Assembly: GCA_945889565.1 (NCBI GenBank)
Contig: CAMDBZ010000029.1
Span: 1-11,157 of the forward strand
Length of the DNA stretch: 11,157 bases
Source: Thermoflexus hugenholtzii JAD2
GTDB taxonomy: Bacteria > Chloroflexota > Dehalococcoidia > UBA2979
Direction: 5' to 3'
How positions within the stretch are numbered: position 1 is the first letter of the stretch; every line of letters begins with the position of its first letter. The notes under the pieces are model-generated. The model ran no database searches, was not told the DNA's origin, and saw only the letters and a list, made by a program, of their open reading frames with translations. Shown piece after piece: positions 6,268 through 11,157 of the stretch. Made by a program: the position numbers and the translations under genes.

Positions 6268-6278
6268 GCCGGCGATGA
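6264..6278 (+). other. Bridging mini-ORF between orf128 and purB
   Basis: GTG at 6264 overlaps the orf128 TGA as GTGA. It opens a four-codon frame (Val/Met-Ser-Arg-Arg) ending in CGA-TGA, with the TGA at 6276-6278 overlapping the purB ATG as ATGA. There is no Shine-Dalgarno for purB. The layout is the same as at the two preceding junctions. Confidence 0.5.
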
Positions 6279-7566
6279 TCCCGCGCTACAGCCGCCCGGA
6301 GATCGCCGCCATCTGGAGCGACGAGACGAAGTTCGAGCGCTGGCTCGCGGTCGAGATCGCGGTGGTGCAGGCGTGGGCCGACGCCGGCGTGGTGCCGCGC
6401 GCGGACGCCGAGCGCATCGCCGGCGCGCGCATCGACCTCGCGGCGATCGAGCGCTACCTGGCGGAGACGCATCACGACATGACGGCCTTCCTGCGCTCCG
6501 TCGCAGACTCGCTCGGCCCGGAGTCCCGCTGGGTGCACTACGGCCTGACCACGAGCGACGTGTGGGACACGGCGACGAGCCTGCAGCTGTGCGCAGCCGC
6601 CGACGTGCTGGCGGCACAGCTCGCTACGCTGCGCGAGGTCGTCGCGCGGCGCGCGCTCGAGCACAAGGACACGATCTGCATCGGGCGCACGCACGGCGTG
6701 CACGCGGAGCCGACGACATTCGGGCTGAAGCTCGCGGTGTGGGTCGATGAGCTCGCGCGCCAGGAGGCGCGGCTCGCCGACGCGCGGCGCACGGTCGCCG
6801 TCGGCAAGTTCGCGGGCCCCGTGGGCACGCACGCGACGGTCCCGCCGGCCGTCGAGGAGGCGGCGTGCGCGCGGCTCGGCGTCGCCGTCGCGCCGGTAGC
6901 CACGCAGGTGCTGCAACGCGATCGCCACGCGTTCTACCTCGCGGTGCTCGCCGGGATCGGCGCGTCGCTGGAGAAGTTCGCCACCGAGGTACGGGGGCTG
7001 CAGCGCACGGAGATCCTCGAGGTCGAGGAGCCGTTCACGGCCGGCCAGACAGGCTCGTCCTCGATGCCGCACAAGCGCAACCCGGAGCTGTGCGAGCGCG
7101 TCTGCGGGCTCGCGCGCACGCTGCGTGGCTACGCGCTCACGGGGTTCGAGGACGTCGCGCTGTGGCACGAGCGCGACATCTCGCACTCGAGCGCCGAGCG
7201 CATCGTGTTCCCGGACGCGACGGGGCTGCTGGCGTACATGCTGCACATCTTCACGGGCGTCATGGACGGCCTGGTTGTATACCCGCAGCGCATGCGCACG
7301 AACCTCGAGCGAACGCAGGGGCTCGTGTTCTCGCAGAAGGTACTGCTCGCGCTGATCGACCGCGGACTGGGGCGCGAGGCCGCGTACCACATCGTGCAGC
7401 GACACGCGCTCGACGCATGGGAGCACGGCACGCCGTTCCGCGCGCTGCTGGACGCCGACGCCGAGGTGCGCACGCACCTCGACGGCGCAGCGCTCGACGC
7501 GATCTTCGACTACGCGCCGTACCTCGTGCACGTCGACACGTCGTTCCGCCGGCTCGGCCTGCTGCC

Positions 7567-7570
<4 letters not shown>
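6275..7570 (+). CDS. purB: Adenylosuccinate lyase
   Basis: It acts twice in purine synthesis, cleaving fumarate from SAICAR to give AICAR and from adenylosuccinate to give AMP. It belongs to the fumarase/aspartase superfamily, whose members are homotetramers with shared active sites. At 431 aa it matches the short Bacillus-type PurB rather than the longer 450-480 aa forms. Visible are the typical N-terminus MIPRYSRPE, HHDMTAF (66-72), TTSDVWDTA (92-100), GRTHGVHAEP with the general-acid His140 (137-146), and the mobile signature loop with catalytic serines SSSMPHKRNP (261-270). The ATG is 7 nt after the orf128 stop without a Shine-Dalgarno, so translation is probably coupled. The 3' end overlaps purC by 4 nt, and the next gene makes the SAICAR that this enzyme uses. 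Confidence 0.96.
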
Positions 7571-8504
<934 letters not shown>

Positions 8505-8505
<1 letters not shown>

Positions 8506-8771
8506 TGCCCGACTACCTCGCCCGCATCGACGTGATGCTCAAGCCGCTGGTGAACGACCCGCAGGGGCTCGCGGTGCGCGACGGCCTGCACACGCTCGGG
8601 TTCGCGGGGGTCGCCGCGGTGCGCGTCGGCAAGCACATCGAGCTGCGCGTCGCGGCCGCGGACGCCGCCGCGGCCGAGCAGGCGGTACGCGCGATGTGCG
8701 AGCAGCTGCTCGCGAACCCTGTGATCGAGCAGTTCAGCTTCGCCGTGACGCAGGCGGCCGCCGCGAGCTAG
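8505..8771 (+). CDS. purS: Phosphoribosylformylglycinamidine synthase subunit PurS
   Basis: PurS is the small subunit of the three-part FGAM synthase (PurS, PurQ, PurL) of step 4 in purine synthesis, where it bridges the glutaminase PurQ and the synthetase PurL. The 88 residues match the usual 80-90. The family pattern is visible: ARIDVMLKPLVNDPQG (6-21) as first strand and loop, VRDGLHTLGF (24-33) as first helix, VAAVRVGKHIELRV (36-49) as strand pair, an Ala-rich second helix with CEQLLANPVIE (65-75), and FSFAV (77-81) as last strand. The ATG overlaps the purC stop by one base and has a GAGGAG site. Unusually, purQ and purL do not follow; the next gene is convergent hisN, sharing the CTAG stop. 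This is the end of the operon. Confidence 0.93.
8768..8771. other. Palindromic CTAG shared as the stop codon of purS (+) and hisN (-)
   Basis: TAG at 8769-8771 ends purS. On the minus strand the TAG covering 8770-8768 ends hisN. The two convergent genes overlap by exactly these four bases, leaving no room for a terminator between them. Confidence 0.9.
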
Positions 8772-9598
8772 TCGCCGCGCAACCCGCGCAGCACCGCCGC
8801 ATGCAGCAGGCCGTTGGTGGTGATGCAATGGCCGGCGTCGAGGCGCGCGCGGCCGTCGACATCCGTGAGGGCGCCCCCCGCTTCCTCCACGATCACCTGC
8901 ACGGCCGCGATGTCCCAGGGGGCGATCTCGCCCTCCAGCATGACTTCGGCGGCGCCTTCGGCGACCAGGCAGTGGCCCCAGAAGTCGCCGAAGCCGCGCT
9001 GCCGCCAGGCGCCGCGCAGCAGCGCGTCGGCGCGGCCGCCCCACGCGTCGAGCGTGAGCCGGTACGAGCCGTACGCGACCTGCGCATCCTCGAGGCGCGC
9101 GACGCGGGAGACGGCGATGCGCTCGCCGCCGCCGGCACCGCTCGCGCGCAGCTCACCGCGGTAGGCGCCCAGGCCGCGCCCCGCCCACCAGCGCGTGCCC
9201 AGCGCCGGCGCCGACGCGACGCCTACCTCCACGCGCCCGCCGCGCTCGCAGGCGACAAGCGTGGCCCACACGGGGATGCCGCGCACGAAGTTATGCGTGC
9301 CGTCCACGGGGTCGACGATCCAGCGCGGCGGCGGCGGCGCGCCGGGCTGCGCGTGCAGCGACATCGGCGCACGCGTCTCGCCCTCCTCTTCGCCCAGCAC
9401 GCTGTGGCCCGGGTAGCGGTCACCGATGCGCGAGCGCAGCAGCGATTCCGTCTCCGTGTCGGCGAGCGTGACGTAGCTCGCGTCCGCCTTGCGCCACGCC
9501 GTGCCGCCGCCGCGGTAGTGGCGCAGCGTCACGGCGTCCGCGGCGTCGGCGAGCGCGAGCGCGAAGGCGAGCAGCTCGGCGGTCGTGGGCTCGGGCAT
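8768..9598 (-). CDS. hisN: Histidinol-phosphatase HisN (inositol monophosphatase superfamily)
   Basis: This Mg-dependent phosphatase is probably the histidinol-phosphate phosphatase of histidine synthesis. The 276 aa show the superfamily metal sites: Glu70/Glu71 in LGEEEGE, Asp96/Asp99 in WIVDPVDGT (93-101) and Asp229 in PWDIAA (227-232), followed by VEEAGGALTD (237-246). The segment RGFGDFWGHCLVAEGAAEVM (201-220) resembles the actinobacterial HisN type (for example Rv3137) more than general inositol monophosphatases, and hisB lies about 1 kb upstream on the same strand; together these favour HisN. Inositol-1-phosphatase or CysQ-like activity is the alternative. The ATG at 9598 gives a family-like N-terminus, but no Shine-Dalgarno or convincing promoter is seen directly upstream. 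Its 3' end overlaps purS. Confidence 0.83.
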   Translation of the reverse strand: MPEPTTAELLAFALALADAADAVTLRHYRGGGTAWRKADASYVTLADTETESLLRSRIGDRYPGHSVLGEEEGETRAPMSLHAQPGAPPPPRWIVDPVDGTHNFVRGIPVWATLVACERGGRVEVGVASAPALGTRWWAGRGLGAYRGELRASGAGGGERIAVSRVARLEDAQVAYGSYRLTLDAWGGRADALLRGAWRQRGFGDFWGHCLVAEGAAEVMLEGEIAPWDIAAVQVIVEEAGGALTDVDGRARLDAGHCITTNGLLHAAVLRGLRGD

Positions 9599-9646
9599 GC
9601 GTCGAGGCTAGGCGCGCGCGCAGCGAGGGGCAAACGCGACGACGCG

Positions 9647-9658
9647 GGACGCGCGTCC
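9647..9658. promoter_or_regulatory. 12-bp perfect palindrome, possible operator upstream of the methyltransferase promoter
   Basis: GGACGCGCGTCC is self-complementary and ends 13 bp before the -35 box of the methyltransferase promoter, in the 122-bp divergent gap with hisN. Overlapping the -35 box is a smaller inverted repeat (TCGC, 2 nt, GCGA at 9668-9677). Either could bind a regulator; GC-rich DNA also yields such palindromes by chance. Confidence 0.35.
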
Positions 9659-9671
9659 TGGCGCGAATCGC

Positions 9672-9700
9672 TTGCGACACCGCAGGGAGACCGCTATAGA
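9672..9700 (+). promoter_or_regulatory. Promoter of the methyltransferase gene
   Basis: TTGCGA (9672-9677) and TATAGA (9695-9700) are 17 nt apart, each matching 4 of 6 consensus positions. Transcription would begin near 9707, giving a leader of about 14 nt. Confidence 0.6.
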
Positions 9701-9710
9701 GGGCGAAGAC

Positions 9711-9715
9711 AGGAG
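9711..9715 (+). promoter_or_regulatory. Shine-Dalgarno of the methyltransferase gene
   Basis: AGGAG lies 5 nt before the ATG at 9721 and fixes the start. Confidence 0.8.
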
Positions 9716-9720
9716 CGCCA

Positions 9721-10653
9721 ATGCCGACCATCGAGGAGAACCAGCTCGTCTGGGACAACGCGTACGACTGGAGCGCCGCGGGGGACGAGTGGTCCGGCGC
9801 GTGGGGCACTGCCGAGATGCAGTGGTACATGACCCTGCTGCCGAGGATTCACGCGTTCCTGCCGGCCCCGACGATCCTCGAGATCGCGCCCGGGTTCGGT
9901 CGCTGGACGCAGTTCCTCAAGGATCGGTGCGACCGACTGGTCGTCGTCGACCTCTCCGAGCGCTGCATCGAGGCGTGCAAGGAGCGCTTCCGCGACGACG
10001 CGCACATCACGTACCACGTCAACGACGGCAGGTCGCTCGCGATGGTCGAGGACCACTCGATCGACTTCGCCTTCAGCTTCGATTCACTCGTGCACGCGGA
10101 CGCAAGCGTGCTCCAGGCGTACCTGGAGCAGCTCGCGACGAAGCTGACTCCAGACGGCGTCGCGGTGCTCCACCACTCGAACTCGGGCGAGTACGCGAGG
10201 AGCGCGCCGCTGCTGCGCAAGCTGCCCGGCAGCGGCAAGGCCGGCTCGCTCGGCCTGCTGGGCGCGTACGTGCGCTACGCGCCACGGCTCCGCAACGTGC
10301 CGGTCGGCCGGCAGCTGCTCGCCGGGCTGCACCGGCTCGGCCTCGTCGACCTGTACTGGCGCGACCGGACCGTGAGCGCGGCCAGCTTCCGCGTGCAGGC
10401 CGAGGCGGCCGGGCTGCGCTGCGCGAGCCAGGAGCTGATCGGCTGGCTGCGCACGCGACGGTTGATCGACTGCATCAGCGTCGTCACCCCGGCCGGCTCG
10501 CGCTGGGCGCGCTCCACAGTCGTGGTGCGGAACCCGCGCTTCATGCGCGAGGCGGAGCAGGCGCGCGCGATCGCGCCCGCCTACTCGCTCACGCTCACCG
10601 CGGGCGCGCGCAACGCGCCACGCGCGACGGCAGGCACGCGGCGCGTCCCCTAG
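9721..10653 (+). CDS. Class I SAM-dependent methyltransferase, substrate unknown
   Basis: This 310-aa protein carries a Rossmann-type SAM-binding core. Motif I is ILEIAPGFGRW (52-62), the acidic ribose-binding residue is Asp77 in VVVDLS (74-79), DGRS (102-105) is the likely adenine-side loop, and DFAFSFDSLVHAD (115-127) is motif IV followed by a helix. KLTPDGVAVLHHSN (141-154) is the following strand. An insert of about 45 residues (155-200) and a segment with GLRCASQELIGWL (231-243) precede the last strands (IDCISVVT, 249-256). The last 20 residues are basic and probably disordered. The N-terminus ENQLVWDN..W..AGDEWS resembles methyltransferases found in polysaccharide and natural-product loci, but no such neighbours occur here. 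It has its own promoter and ribosome site and lies between hisN and hisB, facing the other way, so it may be a later insertion. No function in histidine synthesis is expected. Confidence 0.85.
   Translation: MPTIEENQLVWDNAYDWSAAGDEWSGAWGTAEMQWYMTLLPRIHAFLPAPTILEIAPGFGRWTQFLKDRCDRLVVVDLSERCIEACKERFRDDAHITYHVNDGRSLAMVEDHSIDFAFSFDSLVHADASVLQAYLEQLATKLTPDGVAVLHHSNSGEYARSAPLLRKLPGSGKAGSLGLLGAYVRYAPRLRNVPVGRQLLAGLHRLGLVDLYWRDRTVSAASFRVQAEAAGLRCASQELIGWLRTRRLIDCISVVTPAGSRWARSTVVVRNPRFMREAEQARAIAPAYSLTLTAGARNAPRATAGTRRVP
10650..10653. other. Palindromic CTAG shared as the stop codon of the methyltransferase (+) and hisB (-)
   Basis: TAG at 10651-10653 ends the methyltransferase. The minus-strand TAG covering 10652-10650 ends hisB. 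It is the same four-base convergent overlap as at 8768-8771. Confidence 0.9.
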
Positions 10654-11157
10654 GCTGAGAGCGTCCCCTTCGTACTGGCGACCTCGCCCAGCAGCCGCTC
10701 GTCCGGACGCGTGGCCGCATCGAGCGCGCGGCCCAGCGCCTTCATCGTCGCCTCGGCGATGTGGTGGTCGTTCGCGCCCGCGAGCTGCCTGGCGTGCAGC
10801 GTCAGCCGCGCGCCCGTCGCGAAGGAGCGCAGTACGTGGGGCACCATCTCCGTCGGCGCCTCGCCCACGCGCTCGCCGACGAACGCGAATTGCGTCGCCG
10901 CGTACGGTCGGCCCGACAGGTCGATCGCGACCTGCACCAGCGCTTCGTCAAGCGGGACGGTCGCGTCGCCCATGCGCACGATGCCCGCGCGCTCGCCGAG
11001 CGCCGCGTCGAACGCCGCCCCCAGGGCCAGCGCGCTGTCCTCCAGCGTGTGGTGCGCGTCCACGTGCAGGTCGCCGTCGCACGTGAGGGTGACGTCGAAG
11101 CGGCCGTGACGCGCGAACGCCTCCAGCATGTGGTCGAAGAAGCCGACGCCGGTGCGT
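10650..11157 (-). CDS. hisB: Imidazoleglycerol-phosphate dehydratase, N-terminus beyond window edge
   Basis: It dehydrates imidazole glycerol phosphate to imidazole acetol phosphate in histidine synthesis, using a Mn-bound 24-mer. The reading frame is open to the right edge. The 168 visible residues begin at RTGVGFFDHMLEAF (family block FDHML), so about 28-30 N-terminal residues are missing; the ATG at 11129 is an internal Met, not the start. Metal-binding motifs are present as DAHHTLED and NDHHIAEATMKALGRAL, along with VPLDEALVQVAIDLSGRPY. The C-terminus STKGTLSA is canonical. The protein is monofunctional at this end, so the phosphatase step needs another protein, consistent with hisN downstream on the same strand. 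Its stop overlaps the convergent methyltransferase gene. Confidence 0.95.
   Translation of the reverse strand, partial: RTGVGFFDHMLEAFARHGRFDVTLTCDGDLHVDAHHTLEDSALALGAAFDAALGERAGIVRMGDATVPLDEALVQVAIDLSGRPYAATQFAFVGERVGEAPTEMVPHVLRSFATGARLTLHARQLAGANDHHIAEATMKALGRALDAATRPDERLLGEVASTKGTLSA

Noticed and set aside
6865..7566. Extending purC upstream into an ATG at 6865
   Set aside because: The frame is open but overlaps the conserved 3' half of purB and reads as Arg/Ala-rich nonsense. PurC homology begins just after the GTG at 7567.
8700..8850. An intrinsic terminator at the purS/hisN convergence
   Set aside because: No stem followed by a T-run on either strand. The genes overlap at their stops.
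9611..9622. Alternating GC run (GCGCGCGCGC-like) upstream of hisN as a Z-DNA or regulatory element
   Set aside because: It is short, and such runs occur throughout this GC-rich window, including inside genes.
11127..11129. ATG at 11129 as the start of hisB
   Set aside because: It is the Met of the conserved FDHML block, and the frame stays open upstream to the window edge with further family residues (TGVGF).

Overview
This is a very GC-rich bacterial chromosome segment (about 70-75% G+C by eye), gene-dense, with almost no spacer and many 1-4 bp gene overlaps. The gene set is housekeeping: purine synthesis, histidine synthesis and tRNA t6A modification. A Chloroflexota or high-GC Actinobacteriota lineage fits best. 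The reasons are the composition, a stand-alone PurS subunit, a long yeast-type PurC, an actinobacterial-type HisN, and a TsaC-RpiB gene pair. The sequence alone does not settle the phylum.

Left arm (1-2525, minus strand): tsaC, then rpiB, then a penicillin-acylase family Ntn-hydrolase that runs off the left edge. rpiB and the acylase gene are 4 nt apart. The acylase has a GTG start and the classic Ser-Asn-Ala-Trp autoprocessing site.

Centre (2628-8771, plus strand): a seven-gene purine operon, guaA - orf76 - purD - orf128 - purB - purC - purS. It is driven by a good sigma-70-type promoter in the 102-bp divergent gap with tsaC. The named genes cover GMP synthesis (GuaA), GAR synthesis (PurD), the FGAM synthase PurS subunit, SAICAR synthesis (PurC) and adenylosuccinate lyase (PurB). 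purQ and purL, the usual partners of purS, are not next to it. Two small proteins of unknown function (76 and 128 aa) are embedded in the operon. Three junctions (orf76/purD, purD/orf128, orf128/purB) share a layout. A start codon overlaps the upstream stop and opens a tiny reading frame of 4-8 codons. That frame ends in CGA-TGA, and its TGA overlaps the ATG of the next gene. This looks like a termination-reinitiation relay.

Right arm (8768-11157): hisN (minus), a class I SAM-dependent methyltransferase with its own promoter (plus), and hisB (minus, cut by the right edge). Both convergent junctions, purS/hisN and methyltransferase/hisB, overlap by exactly the four bases CTAG, so one palindrome supplies a TAG stop to both strands. 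The methyltransferase separates two histidine-pathway genes that share an orientation.

I see no tRNA, rRNA, CRISPR array, insertion sequence or prophage. No gene-free stretch exceeds about 120 bp.
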